The notes beneath the pieces are model-generated. The model was not told the origin of the DNA, did no database searches, and worked only from the letters and a program-made list of their open reading frames with translations. A program made the position numbers and the translations under genes. A stretch of DNA of 64,000 nucleotides from GCA-001735895 sp964651385 (lineage in GTDB: Bacteria; Pseudomonadota; Gammaproteobacteria; GCA-001735895): NCBI GenBank assembly GCA_964651385.1, contig CAZYYM010000001.1:92811-156810 (forward strand), given 5' to 3'. Positions 43,508 through 52,762 of this stretch are shown here, piece after piece (the stretch's first letter is position 1; each line of letters starts with the position of its first letter).

Positions 43508-44953
43508 TTAACTATCAGTACCACCGACCGTAATTTCGTCTATTTTCAAGCTTGGCTGACCAACACCAACGGGTATGGTCTGACCTTCTTTACCGCATAC
43601 GCCGACGCCCTGGTCGAGCGCCAGGTCGTTTCCTACCATCGATATCTTGCCCATCACTTCGGGGCCTGAGCCGATTAAAGTCGCACCTTTAACCGGGGCA
43701 CCGATTCGACCATTCTCGATCAAATAGGCCTCGGACAACGAAAATACGAAGCGACCAGAAGTAATGTCAACCTGGCCGCCGCCAAAATTGACTGCGAACA
43801 AACCTTTATCAACAGTACTGACTATTTCTGCGGGGTCGGACTCACCAGCAAGCATGTAGGTATTGGTCATGCGCGGCATCGGCAAATGGGCGAATGATTC
43901 ACGTCGTCCATTCGAAGTCGACTGAGTACCCATCAGGCGCGCATTCATTTTATCCTGCATATACCCTTTGAGAATACCATTCTCGATCAGCACGGTATTT
44001 TGTGCCGCCACACCTTCGTCATCGATGCTCAATGATCCACGCCGGTCTTTAATGGTCCCATCATCCACCACCGTACAAAGAGGCGAAGCGACTTGATCGC
44101 CTATTCGATTGCTGAACGCCGAGGTCCCCTTGCGATTGAAATCGCCTTCCAGACCGTGCCCAACAGCTTCATGCAATAAAACGCCGGGCCAGCCTGGCCC
44201 AAGCACAACGGCCATCGAGCCGGCCGGTGTGGCAACTGACTCAAGATTATTGGCGGCCTGTCGAACCGCTTCACGGGCAAACCCATAGGGAAGATCAGAA
44301 TCAAAAAAAACATCATAGGAGTGACGACCACCACCGCCTGAGCTGCCCTGTTCACGGCGTCCATTTTCATGCATTAATACCGTCACGTTAATACGCACCA
44401 GCGGACGAATATCGCTACCGAGCGTATTATCAGTCGCTGCTACCAGAATATGATCAATGCCGCCTGTCAGTGAGATAATAACCTGTTCGATTCTGTCATC
44501 CAGAGAACGCGTATAGCTATCGAGTTTTTTCAGCAAATCGACCTTATCGTCCGCGCTGCGGCCGTCGACCGGATTTTTCTTCGTGTACAATGCCTTGCCG
44601 GTAGCGTTTTTTAATACCACCTGATGACTCCCCTCCTGACCCTGTCGGGCAATTGCACGTGCATTGCTCACGGCCTGTGCTATAGCGTTGGATTGTAGAT
44701 CGTCGCAGTAGGCAAACCCGGTTTTCTCTCCCGACATAGCACGAATACCAACGCCTTTTTCGATATTAAAAGATCCTTCTCGAATAATGCCATCATCCAT
44801 TACCCAGGATTCCTGTTGCGTCGTCTGGAAATATAAATCGCCTGCATCAATATGCTGACTTTGCAGTCCATCGAGGAAACTATTGAGTGTATCGATACTC
44901 AATCCGGTTGGTTGCAGTATGAGACTACTTACGGTGTCGAGTGTGGCGGGCAT
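43508..44953 (-). CDS. tldD: TldD metalloprotease
   Basis: TldD pairs with PmbA (TldE) to form a zinc-dependent peptidase that degrades peptides and matures some RiPPs such as microcin B17. The zinc motif HEAVGHGLEGD is present near residue 255. ATG at 44953 is chosen over a reading frame extending to 45025 because AGGAAAA precedes it and the protein then has the usual 481 residues. The upstream gene is the 118-residue exported protein, then yhdP; this order is common in gammaproteobacteria. A possible pmbA begins at the window's far left. Confidence 0.96.
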   Translation of the reverse strand: MPATLDTVSSLILQPTGLSIDTLNSFLDGLQSQHIDAGDLYFQTTQQESWVMDDGIIREGSFNIEKGVGIRAMSGEKTGFAYCDDLQSNAIAQAVSNARAIARQGQEGSHQVVLKNATGKALYTKKNPVDGRSADDKVDLLKKLDSYTRSLDDRIEQVIISLTGGIDHILVAATDNTLGSDIRPLVRINVTVLMHENGRREQGSSGGGGRHSYDVFFDSDLPYGFAREAVRQAANNLESVATPAGSMAVVLGPGWPGVLLHEAVGHGLEGDFNRKGTSAFSNRIGDQVASPLCTVVDDGTIKDRRGSLSIDDEGVAAQNTVLIENGILKGYMQDKMNARLMGTQSTSNGRRESFAHLPMPRMTNTYMLAGESDPAEIVSTVDKGLFAVNFGGGQVDITSGRFVFSLSEAYLIENGRIGAPVKGATLIGSGPEVMGKISMVGNDLALDQGVGVCGKEGQTIPVGVGQPSLKIDEITVGGTDS

Positions 44954-44978
44954 ATATTTTCCTGATCGAGGTTGCGTG

Positions 44979-45335
44979 TTATTGCTCAAAGTCCGATCGT
45001 TTGCCAACGATAAGACGAATTTCATCGGCAGACTGACTACCGGATACCAAAGCTATATAGTCTGCCGGAATACCCAGTGACACTAACCAGTCGCGTAATT
45101 CAGTCGCCCATATTTCACCGCTATCTTCACCTGGATAACGAATCAAGATACCGTAATCGGCCGCTTTTTCCCAATAACTCACCGCAGCACGGATAGCGCC
45201 AAATTCCGCAATCACAGCGCCATTGCGCGGTCGCGACCATTCATCAGCACTGAGACTGAATATACGCAAACTGTTCGCCTGTGCCGGTAAATTCAGTAGC
45301 AATAATAATCCGACAGTTATCAACTTACTTTTCAT
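44979..45335 (-). CDS. Small exported protein between yhdP and tldD
   Basis: This 118-residue protein has a signal peptide (MKSKLITVGLLLLLNLPAQAN). The mature part, about 97 residues, includes ILIRYPGEDSGEIWATELRDWLVSLGIPADYIALVSGSQ, which resembles the OmpA C-terminal-like periplasmic fold only weakly. Its start overlaps the yhdP end by 11 bases, so it is co-translated with it. The gene lies in an envelope/peptidase run. No function known to me. Confidence 0.75.
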   Translation of the reverse strand: MKSKLITVGLLLLLNLPAQANSLRIFSLSADEWSRPRNGAVIAEFGAIRAAVSYWEKAADYGILIRYPGEDSGEIWATELRDWLVSLGIPADYIALVSGSQSADEIRLIVGKRSDFEQ

Positions 45336-48300
45336 TGTTTCCTGACCACTTTTTTGTTTCCTTAACGACCGGCTTCGGTTTATTGATCGGAATTATTACC
45401 GGATCATCCCAGCTACCGGTCATACTGTATTCAATTTCGACCGATTCATCGATTGTTGATTTAAACAGATTTTGTAGTAACAGCAAACCCCAACCGACAG
45501 GGCTTCCTGCTATGGCACCACCTATTAATGGTAAAGCCTGTCTAACTTTGGGTACTACGTAGATTTTTTGATCGTAATCACGATCACGCATTCCGGTTTT
45601 TCCGACGATATTAATTTTAACTGAAGGCCCATCCATTCTTGTATTTTTAGTGTACAAGCTCTGTCCGTCGAGTAGCAGATCACCTTTAATCTTGTCGAAT
45701 TCGAGGCCATCGAATAACACATCGGAAAAGTCGAAGAAAAGTCGGCGCGGTAATGCACTGAGGCTTAACAGTCCGACAAAACGGCCCGTACCGGGTTCAA
45801 CGTCTTTCAATATACCATCTTCCAGTATTAGATGTCCCTTACCACTTAGAATATCCCAATTAGGATTGACGATTTCCGCGGGCCAGTCGATCTCCCCGCT
45901 AAAATTGATACTACCATTGTGAATGGTATCGCCAAAACCGAGTGCTGCGAGGGTTTGACCGAATTCATCACCTTTGATCGAAACTTCCATATGCGAATCA
46001 TTTAATCTGGTACCAGCATTATAATGCCAGTACCCACTGGATTCGAATTGAACTTTGCCGTGTTTGAACTTTAAGGAATCGATTAAAAGCGATGTGTCGT
46101 CCAGGCTGGTATCAATTTCCAGGTTGGAAACTTCTCTATCGTCGTAAGCAAATAGCTTACTGCGAAATCGCATATTGAAAAAATCATTTGGCACCCAGCT
46201 TGTTACGCTATCGGGACCAGTCCTTCGTGCAACACGCATAAAGTCCATATCGAAAATTATCGGATCTTGAATCGTATCCCGCTTCGGGAAAAAAAATTTC
46301 CCGCCGGCCACCGACGATTCGATGGTGCCCTCAAAACCCCGGTTCGACTGTTTGAGCAGAAAGTCCGCGTTCCTGATCGAACGACCGAACAACGCAACCT
46401 CGGTGATGTTCAAGTCAACTAATTGTAACAACGGCATCAGACTAGGCGAACCGGGCCGTCGCGCCGTCTCGGTTTGATGAAAAACGATCCATTCATCGAG
46501 CGGTACCCTGGGCAAATTGCCATATAAACGTATGCCACGCATCGGTTGTGACTTCAACGAGGCGGCAAATGCCATATCCAGGTCGGCCAGTCGAAAGTCT
46601 CCATTGTCGGCCTTTTCCAACCGGCCCCTTGCCTTCACATGCGTACCAAAATTTACTTCAAAAACAAGTTGATTGTTCGCCAACAGCTCTAAGGTGCCCG
46701 TGATGCGTCGTTTTAGGTTGGGGCTCTTACTAAAGGGTTCCGGCAGGTACATCGCAGTACCTTCCAACCCACTGACTGCGCCGATGGTTAGTATTGGATC
46801 TTTACCCGTTTGAGGTGTATTGGGTATCGCCAGATTAACTTGCCAGATGCTTTTACCATCGAGCCCCTGGGTCAGGCTTTCCGGTAGTAAATTGAGCATT
46901 TGTTGAGTATCGAGCAGGCCGCTACCTTTAATTAAAGTCTGTTGCTTTATTGGGTCAGTTGCGATATCCACCTCGACCGGATCATTAAAATAGTAAGCCT
47001 TTAATCCTTTTGCCGATATGCTGTTGTTGTCGATCACCACCTGACCATGGGCCTGAGACAATTGCATGCCCCAGGCTGGGGCCTTAATCGCGGTATCCTC
47101 TAAATTAACAACAACCTTGACCTGCTCGCTTAATTGATCGTCTTCGAGGGGTATATTTAACCTAATATTGGCATTAATACGCCCGGCTGGTTGTTCAAAG
47201 TTTTTCGCAATTTCACGGAAATTTTCGCCTACTGGCGAATCCAGCCAGCGTGGTAATGCGATATCGGTTGGCGCACCCGCATCGATATCGGCAACTACCG
47301 TGGTATTGGCAAATGTGGGTAAACGAACCTTGCCGCGAACATTTTCTATGTCGGCATAACGGGCACTGTCGAGTTCAATATCGACGCCCATATTATGAAA
47401 TAGAAGACGTCCCCTGCCCTGCTTGACCATTTCCCAGCCAGGATCAAACTTCACTTCAGCATTATCAATATCGAAGCGGGCGAGTAATTCCCCGGAATTG
47501 TTTTCATCGAGCTTTTCTATAGGCTGTAGACGACCGTGAAACATGATGGCACCGTTACTGATATCAACTGCCCGAATACTCTCGTCGAGCCAGTCTAATG
47601 CCGGTTTCGGTAGCAATTTGACCGGTAGGTATTTTGACTTTTGACTACCAACACCGTCCTCGACACCCAGGCGAAGCGACATAAACGGTGCAGTATTCAA
47701 ATCGCTTTCGATCCAGAAATGACCGGCAACCTTGATATCCTGATTGATTACCTCGACGTCCTTTAGCGAAAGCACGACTTCGTTGCCAATTAGACCGGCG
47801 TCCGCTCTGGCCGCGAATTGATCGATTTCAAACGGTGCTCTAAACTGCTCACCAAAATCGACCGATAATTGCTCAGCAGTGAATAGAATAGAGGCTTGCT
47901 GATTGGCATAGCTCAGTTCAGCATCAATATCATTGATGCCGGGTATCAGATCCACTGCCCGGTTTTTCAAGCCTTTTACTTTAGCCATCAAATTCAAGTC
48001 AGATGGCAACTCAACGGGAAATGTCATCCAGACATCTTCGACCCTGCCCTGTACGTTACTTTCAATGATCGAGTCTCGAAATTTGTCCGGCAGGTAAATT
48101 TTAGCCAAATTCAGGTAATCGGATATTTCCAGATCTTTTACCCAGGCCTGTACCTGTTTTCCGTTAGTACCGCGAACCAGCCTCCATTGCGAATCGATAT
48201 CGGGCAGCCGATGCTGATTAATAACCAGTTCTTCTACATGATTGGTTGACTGCCAGTTATCATTCAACTTATCGGCCTTAAAATTAATTGAAAACTGAAA

Positions 48301-49152
48301 CGGTATCGCCGGATCATCAAGTTTCGCCTGATAGCTGGCTTTGTTAATTTTGAGATTACCACTGACGGCGCTGACATGATGTTCCCGCAAATCAATCCAG
48401 GCCTCGCCCGCCATATCCACGCGACGAAGATTCTCTATGGGTATGTCCAGCAATCTGGCAATCGGATTGAGTTTGAGCTGTTCAGTCTGCAGATAAATGA
48501 CGCCCTTATCGCCTTCAAGTAATGATTTGAGTTTCAGAGAGCCCCCAAGGGCTTCAGGCAGATTCGCCAATAACTGCACATGCATTACCTTGTCGTGATG
48601 TTGAATGCCGGCAAATATATTGTCGATCTGGTAGACGCGCTGTTTACTTTCATCCTCGATAATCAGGCGCTTGAGTTCCAGTTGGAGGAAGTGGGGAATG
48701 TTAACCAGAAAGGCTTCAATATCGTCAGCGGCCTTGCTACCGCTACCAGCTTTCAAAGCGATATCGTTTAACCACCATCGATTATCAGCATCTTTTCTGA
48801 TAACCAGCTTTTCAATACTGCCGACCACTTCATGCACAACTGGAATTCCCAAAACCAGGCTATCCCAGAGATCAAACTGAATCGACAATAGATCGACCGC
48901 AATAGGACGCCTGCGATCCGGCAAAGTAACGACTGTTTTCTCCAGTTCGAGAATCGGGTTAACACCGCTCCAGTAGCATCGTATATCTCCGAAACCGATA
49001 CCCGGCGCCAGTTCTTCTGAGACCCAGGTTTCAATGTCGGCTCTAAAAAATCCGACATTTGCCAGCGTCAGCCGTAACCCGGCGACAATAATACCGCCGA
49101 GGATTAGACACCATATCAGGGTCCTTGCGATGTATTGAATCAGGTTGATCAT
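45325..49152 (-). CDS. yhdP: YhdP, AsmA-like phospholipid-transport protein
   Basis: This very large protein (1276 residues from ATG 49152) has an N-terminal membrane segment (about 8-28) and a long periplasmic part of repeated beta strands, typical of the AsmA/TamB/YhdP group. These proteins form hydrophobic grooves that carry phospholipids from inner to outer membrane. The C-terminal DUF3971/AsmA-like region contains RLFFDFSDVLFDGLEFDKIKGD. The upstream TTG-started extension is rejected. It is followed by the small exported gene and tldD, preceded by rng, as in many gammaproteobacteria. Confidence 0.93.
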   Translation of the reverse strand: MINLIQYIARTLIWCLILGGIIVAGLRLTLANVGFFRADIETWVSEELAPGIGFGDIRCYWSGVNPILELEKTVVTLPDRRRPIAVDLLSIQFDLWDSLVLGIPVVHEVVGSIEKLVIRKDADNRWWLNDIALKAGSGSKAADDIEAFLVNIPHFLQLELKRLIIEDESKQRVYQIDNIFAGIQHHDKVMHVQLLANLPEALGGSLKLKSLLEGDKGVIYLQTEQLKLNPIARLLDIPIENLRRVDMAGEAWIDLREHHVSAVSGNLKINKASYQAKLDDPAIPFQFSINFKADKLNDNWQSTNHVEELVINQHRLPDIDSQWRLVRGTNGKQVQAWVKDLEISDYLNLAKIYLPDKFRDSIIESNVQGRVEDVWMTFPVELPSDLNLMAKVKGLKNRAVDLIPGINDIDAELSYANQQASILFTAEQLSVDFGEQFRAPFEIDQFAARADAGLIGNEVVLSLKDVEVINQDIKVAGHFWIESDLNTAPFMSLRLGVEDGVGSQKSKYLPVKLLPKPALDWLDESIRAVDISNGAIMFHGRLQPIEKLDENNSGELLARFDIDNAEVKFDPGWEMVKQGRGRLLFHNMGVDIELDSARYADIENVRGKVRLPTFANTTVVADIDAGAPTDIALPRWLDSPVGENFREIAKNFEQPAGRINANIRLNIPLEDDQLSEQVKVVVNLEDTAIKAPAWGMQLSQAHGQVVIDNNSISAKGLKAYYFNDPVEVDIATDPIKQQTLIKGSGLLDTQQMLNLLPESLTQGLDGKSIWQVNLAIPNTPQTGKDPILTIGAVSGLEGTAMYLPEPFSKSPNLKRRITGTLELLANNQLVFEVNFGTHVKARGRLEKADNGDFRLADLDMAFAASLKSQPMRGIRLYGNLPRVPLDEWIVFHQTETARRPGSPSLMPLLQLVDLNITEVALFGRSIRNADFLLKQSNRGFEGTIESSVAGGKFFFPKRDTIQDPIIFDMDFMRVARRTGPDSVTSWVPNDFFNMRFRSKLFAYDDREVSNLEIDTSLDDTSLLIDSLKFKHGKVQFESSGYWHYNAGTRLNDSHMEVSIKGDEFGQTLAALGFGDTIHNGSINFSGEIDWPAEIVNPNWDILSGKGHLILEDGILKDVEPGTGRFVGLLSLSALPRRLFFDFSDVLFDGLEFDKIKGDLLLDGQSLYTKNTRMDGPSVKINIVGKTGMRDRDYDQKIYVVPKVRQALPLIGGAIAGSPVGWGLLLLQNLFKSTIDESVEIEYSMTGSWDDPVIIPINKPKPVVKETKKWSGNNEK

Positions 49153-49177
49153 ATATCCCGAATGCAATAACTATTGG

Positions 49178-50656
49178 CTAAACCGGCACAACATCGTAAG
49201 TTTCCTGTGAAAAATGTGCCTCTACTTGAAGTTTGACCGGAATTTCTATAAAGGTTTCCAGCTCAGCCAGACTGGCGGCTTCTTCATCCAGTAATCGATC
49301 GATAACATCCTGATTAGCCATCACCAGTAACTGGCTGGCCTCCTCGTAAAGCCGCGCTTCCCGCAGGATTTCCCGAAATATTTCGTAACAAACTGTTTCA
49401 GTGGTTTTATGAGAGCCCCGACCATGACAGATACGACAGGTCTCACAGAGTACGTGTTCAAGACTCTCACGCGTACGTTTTCGTGTCATTTCGACTAACC
49501 CCAAAGGAGAGACGTCACATATCTGCGTTTTGGCGTGATCTTTATCGAGATATTTTTCCAGTGAATTCAAGACCTGGCGCTTATGTTCCTCACGCTCCAT
49601 GTCAATATAGTCGATAATGATAATGCCGCCGAGGTTACGCAATCTGAGTTGCCGCGCAATCGCCTGCGACGCCTCGTGGTTGGTTTTAAATATGGTTTCT
49701 TCCAGGTTTTGATGCCCGACAAAAGCACCGGTATTAATGTCTATCGTGGTCATGGCTTCGGTCTGGTCAATGATCAGATACCCGCCTGACTTTAACCCCA
49801 CTTGTCGCCCCAGCGCTTTCTGGATTTCATCGTCGATATTATAAAGGTCAAACAAGGGACGTTCGCCGGGGTAGTGCGATAATCGCGCAGGCAGATCGGG
49901 AATATAGCGCTGTTTGAAACTCGCCATCTTCTGATAGGTTTCGCGCGAATCGACCTGGACGACGCTGGTTTCCTTGCCAACCATGTCACGCAAAGTTCGA
50001 ATCGATAAAGGCAAATCTTCGTGGATCATGCTGCCGGGCTTAACTGATTTTGCATATTCGGATATTGAATCCCAAAGTTTGCAGAGAAAATTGATATCCC
50101 GAAGCAATTCGTCTTCGTCGACACCTTCCGCCGCAGTGCGCACGATGCAGCCACCGTTACGATTTTCGATCAGGCATTCGGATAACAGACCACGTAATCG
50201 CTCACGCTCTTCCTCATCTTCGATTTTCACCGAAATTCCTATCATCGAGGAATTCGGCATATACACCAGGTACCTTGAAGGTACCGAAATACTGGTTGTT
50301 AGCCGAGCGCCTTTGGTGCCGATAGGGTCCTTGACCACCTGCACCAACAACGTTTGCCCTTCGCGTAACAATTCATTAATGGCAAGGCGTGGCTTACCAT
50401 TTTGGGAGTCGTCGCTTTCCTCACCGGTATGAATATCGGAAACATGCAAAAAACCAGCCTTTTCAAGACCTATGTCGATGAACGCGGCTTCCATGCCAGG
50501 TAATACTCGATTGACCTTACCTTTATATATATTACCGACAATGCCACGACTACTCTGACGCTCGATGCAGACTTCCTGCAAAGCGCCATTTTCGACGATA
50601 GCAACCCTTGTTTCCTGCGGGGTGATATTGACCAGAATTTCTTCGTTTATACTCAT
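49178..50656 (-). CDS. rng: Ribonuclease G
   Basis: This 492-residue endoribonuclease cuts single-stranded AU-rich RNA and matures 16S rRNA 5' ends. An S1 domain spans about residues 35-125 (GNIYKGKVNRVLPGMEAAFIDIGLEKAGFLH, quoted as a region). The catalytic aspartates lie in TTIDINTGAFVG and GGIIIIDYIDM. The zinc-link cysteines are in CETCRICHG. Length equals E. coli RNase G. It lies upstream of yhdP (25 bases) and downstream of maf. Confidence 0.97.
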   Translation of the reverse strand: MSINEEILVNITPQETRVAIVENGALQEVCIERQSSRGIVGNIYKGKVNRVLPGMEAAFIDIGLEKAGFLHVSDIHTGEESDDSQNGKPRLAINELLREGQTLLVQVVKDPIGTKGARLTTSISVPSRYLVYMPNSSMIGISVKIEDEEERERLRGLLSECLIENRNGGCIVRTAAEGVDEDELLRDINFLCKLWDSISEYAKSVKPGSMIHEDLPLSIRTLRDMVGKETSVVQVDSRETYQKMASFKQRYIPDLPARLSHYPGERPLFDLYNIDDEIQKALGRQVGLKSGGYLIIDQTEAMTTIDINTGAFVGHQNLEETIFKTNHEASQAIARQLRLRNLGGIIIIDYIDMEREEHKRQVLNSLEKYLDKDHAKTQICDVSPLGLVEMTRKRTRESLEHVLCETCRICHGRGSHKTTETVCYEIFREILREARLYEEASQLLVMANQDVIDRLLDEEAASLAELETFIEIPVKLQVEAHFSQETYDVVPV

Positions 50657-50661
50657 ACTTC

Positions 50662-51234
50662 CTATACCGATATTCCGGACTCTTTTAAAAGCTCGGCCGT
50701 TTCATAAATGGGCAGCCCCATGACCGCTGAATAACTACCTTGGATGTACTTGATAAAAATCGCAGCTTTACCCTGTATTGCGTAAGCACCTGCCTTATCC
50801 ATCGGTTCGTTGCAGGCACAATATTCTTCTATCTCAAGATCCGATAACGGTCTGAAACAAACCCGGTTGACAGACAATCTGCATTCGATTCTATTGTTTA
50901 TGGCCAAAGCCACCGCACTCAGTACCTGGTGTTCACGTCCCGATAATTTTGAAAGAATATTTCGACAATGCGAGTGATCAACCGGTTTCCCGATAATATT
51001 ATCATCTAACGTAACGATAGTATCGGCGCCGAGTACTGCGGAAGAAAACCATCCCGCAGCTAATGCTTCGACACCGGCTTGCGCCTTGCTTTTAGCCAGG
51101 CGTATAACGTAGTTTCGAGCGGATTCAGCAGCATGCAGCGACTCGTCTATATTGACAGGCATTACCTCAAAATGGAGATTAATTTGTCGTAAAAGTTCCG
51201 CTCTTCTAGGTGAGCCTGATGCCAGATAAATCAT
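50662..51234 (-). CDS. maf: Maf/YhdE nucleotide pyrophosphatase
   Basis: This protein of 190 residues starts MIYLASGSPRRAELLRQI, the signature of the YhdE branch (dTTP/UTP pyrophosphatase). Later motifs are VLGADTIVTLDD (catalytic Asp), GKPVDHSHCRNILSKLSGREHQV and DKAGAYAIQGKAA. ATG at 51234 is preferred to a GTG at 51279 since it matches the family start, though its AAGG is only 2 bases away. Maf proteins hydrolyse non-canonical nucleotides and affect septum formation when overproduced. It is flanked by rlmH and rng. Confidence 0.92.
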   Translation of the reverse strand: MIYLASGSPRRAELLRQINLHFEVMPVNIDESLHAAESARNYVIRLAKSKAQAGVEALAAGWFSSAVLGADTIVTLDDNIIGKPVDHSHCRNILSKLSGREHQVLSAVALAINNRIECRLSVNRVCFRPLSDLEIEEYCACNEPMDKAGAYAIQGKAAIFIKYIQGSYSAVMGLPIYETAELLKESGISV

Positions 51235-51288
51235 ATCCTTATGATAGCTGAATACTATTAACTGTGACTTAACTGTCACTGCATTTAA

Positions 51289-51759
51289 TTATTCCCGATG
51301 GTAGGGATGACCCTGGCAAATGCTCCAGGCGCGATAGATTTGCTCGACTAATACCACGCGTACCAAAGCATGTGGCATCGTCATACAACCAAAGGAAACA
51401 CGCTGACTACAAATTTGAAGAATATCAGCTGATAACCCATCCGGACCACCAATAATAAAATTGACTCTAGGATATCCCTGCATCCAGTGACGTAATTGAG
51501 TCGACCAGTCCCGGCTCGTCCAGTGCCTACCATTTTCGTCGAGTGCCAGATTAAAATGACCCGGCAGTAGCTTTTGTTTTATTTGTCTGGCTTCCTTTTG
51601 TTTAAAATTATCGACCGAATCCCGACCTTTTCGTTGCGCCAGAGGCAGCGTTGTCCATTGCAAAGCTAATTCACGGGGCAGACGTTTGACATAGTCGGCG
51701 CAAGCTGTATCTACCCAATGCGGCATTTTCTGGCCGATACTAATGATTTGTAATTGCAT
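51289..51759 (-). CDS. rlmH: 23S rRNA (pseudouridine-1915) methyltransferase RlmH
   Basis: This 156-residue SPOUT enzyme methylates pseudouridine 1915 in helix 69 of 23S rRNA. The C-terminal trefoil knot is visible in FIIGGPDGLSADI and in MPHALVRVVLVEQIYRAWSICQGHPYHRE, whose YHRE end is diagnostic. The length is normal for the family. Its ATG directly follows the rsfS stop (TAAATG), so the pair is translationally linked, as in E. coli. Confidence 0.97.
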   Translation of the reverse strand: MQLQIISIGQKMPHWVDTACADYVKRLPRELALQWTTLPLAQRKGRDSVDNFKQKEARQIKQKLLPGHFNLALDENGRHWTSRDWSTQLRHWMQGYPRVNFIIGGPDGLSADILQICSQRVSFGCMTMPHALVRVVLVEQIYRAWSICQGHPYHRE

Positions 51760-52140
51760 TTATTCTTCAAATTGTGACACGGTAGAAGTAATTGATGCTT
51801 CGCGCCAGAGTTTCTCCAGATCATAAAACAGACGTGTATCCGGTAGCATCACATGGACAATGACATCACCTAAATCAACCAGTACCCATTCCCCGACCGA
51901 CTCACCCTCGACACCGACCGGTGGTATACCCGCCGTCTTTGCAGCTTCAATGACGGATCCGGCAATCGAATTGACGTGACGCCTGGAATTTCCACTGGCG
52001 AAGATCATAATATCGGTGAAACTGGCCCGGTCGCGTACATCCAGTACCACAATATTGTCGGCCTTGAGGTCGGCAAGTGCAGTCAATACGAATTTTTTAA
52101 TCGATTTAGACTGCAATGTAATAGTCTTGGGCTCACTCAC
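51760..52140 (-). CDS. rsfS: Ribosomal silencing factor RsfS
   Basis: This 126-residue protein binds ribosomal protein L14 and blocks 30S joining in starvation. The RsfS signature is plain: DNIVVLDVRDRASFTDIMIFASGNSRRHV, then WVLVDLGDVIVHVMLPDTRLFYDLEKLW. Translation starts at GTG 52140 within the nadD end (8-base overlap), with GAGATAA upstream. The short acidic tail (SQFEE) is slightly longer than in some homologues. Confidence 0.97.
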   Translation of the reverse strand: MSEPKTITLQSKSIKKFVLTALADLKADNIVVLDVRDRASFTDIMIFASGNSRRHVNSIAGSVIEAAKTAGIPPVGVEGESVGEWVLVDLGDVIVHVMLPDTRLFYDLEKLWREASITSTVSQFEE

Positions 52141-52762
52141 GATTTATCTCATAAAGTTGGTGTTGATTGATATAGTCAAACACGGTCGATGGCACGCAAT
52201 CCTCGACCGATTCTCCGCCTGAAAGTAGTCGGCGGACTTCGGTTGACGAACAGGGATTTTCATCAATATCGAGTGCTAAAATGTAACCGCTGGCAGCAGA
52301 CAGCAATAAATCCGGATCGTCAATCTGATGTTCGCGATATATATTGTAGTCAAACACAGAACCCGGGCGGCGGCATACTACCAGATGCGCGAGCTTTAAT
52401 ATCACTTCGGCAGACTGCCAGCTTTGAAAAGTATTAAATGCGTCGGCTCCAAGCAGTAAACACAGACTGCTCTGAGGATGTTGCGAATGAATCAGATGCA
52501 AACTATCGACCGTATACGAAGGGCCCGCACGATCCAGTTCGACGCTGTTTATTTGCCAGTGCGGCTGATCAGATAGAGCCCTTTGCAACATGCCTAATCG
52601 GTGTCTTGCCGCAATTACTGGCGGTCCACGATGAACCGGATTTGCACAGGGCATAAACTGAATCAGATTAAGCGCCAATCGGCCCTGTACCTGTTCAGCC
52701 AGACGCAGATGACCATTGTGAACGGGATCGAAGGTACCGCCAAAAATGCCGACCCTGTTCAA
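52133..52762 (-). CDS. nadD: Nicotinate-nucleotide adenylyltransferase
   Basis: This 209-residue enzyme makes nicotinic acid adenine dinucleotide from NaMN and ATP in NAD synthesis. GGTFDPVHNGHLRLAEQ near residues 9-25 carries the nucleotidyltransferase T/HxGH-type signature (HNGH). A variant of the ISSTxIR motif is SSTEVRRLL near 170. The ATG overlaps the proA stop by 4 bases. It belongs to the holA-proA-nadD-rsfS-rlmH string common in gammaproteobacteria. Confidence 0.96.
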   Translation of the reverse strand: MNRVGIFGGTFDPVHNGHLRLAEQVQGRLALNLIQFMPCANPVHRGPPVIAARHRLGMLQRALSDQPHWQINSVELDRAGPSYTVDSLHLIHSQHPQSSLCLLLGADAFNTFQSWQSAEVILKLAHLVVCRRPGSVFDYNIYREHQIDDPDLLLSAASGYILALDIDENPCSSTEVRRLLSGGESVEDCVPSTVFDYINQHQLYEINRE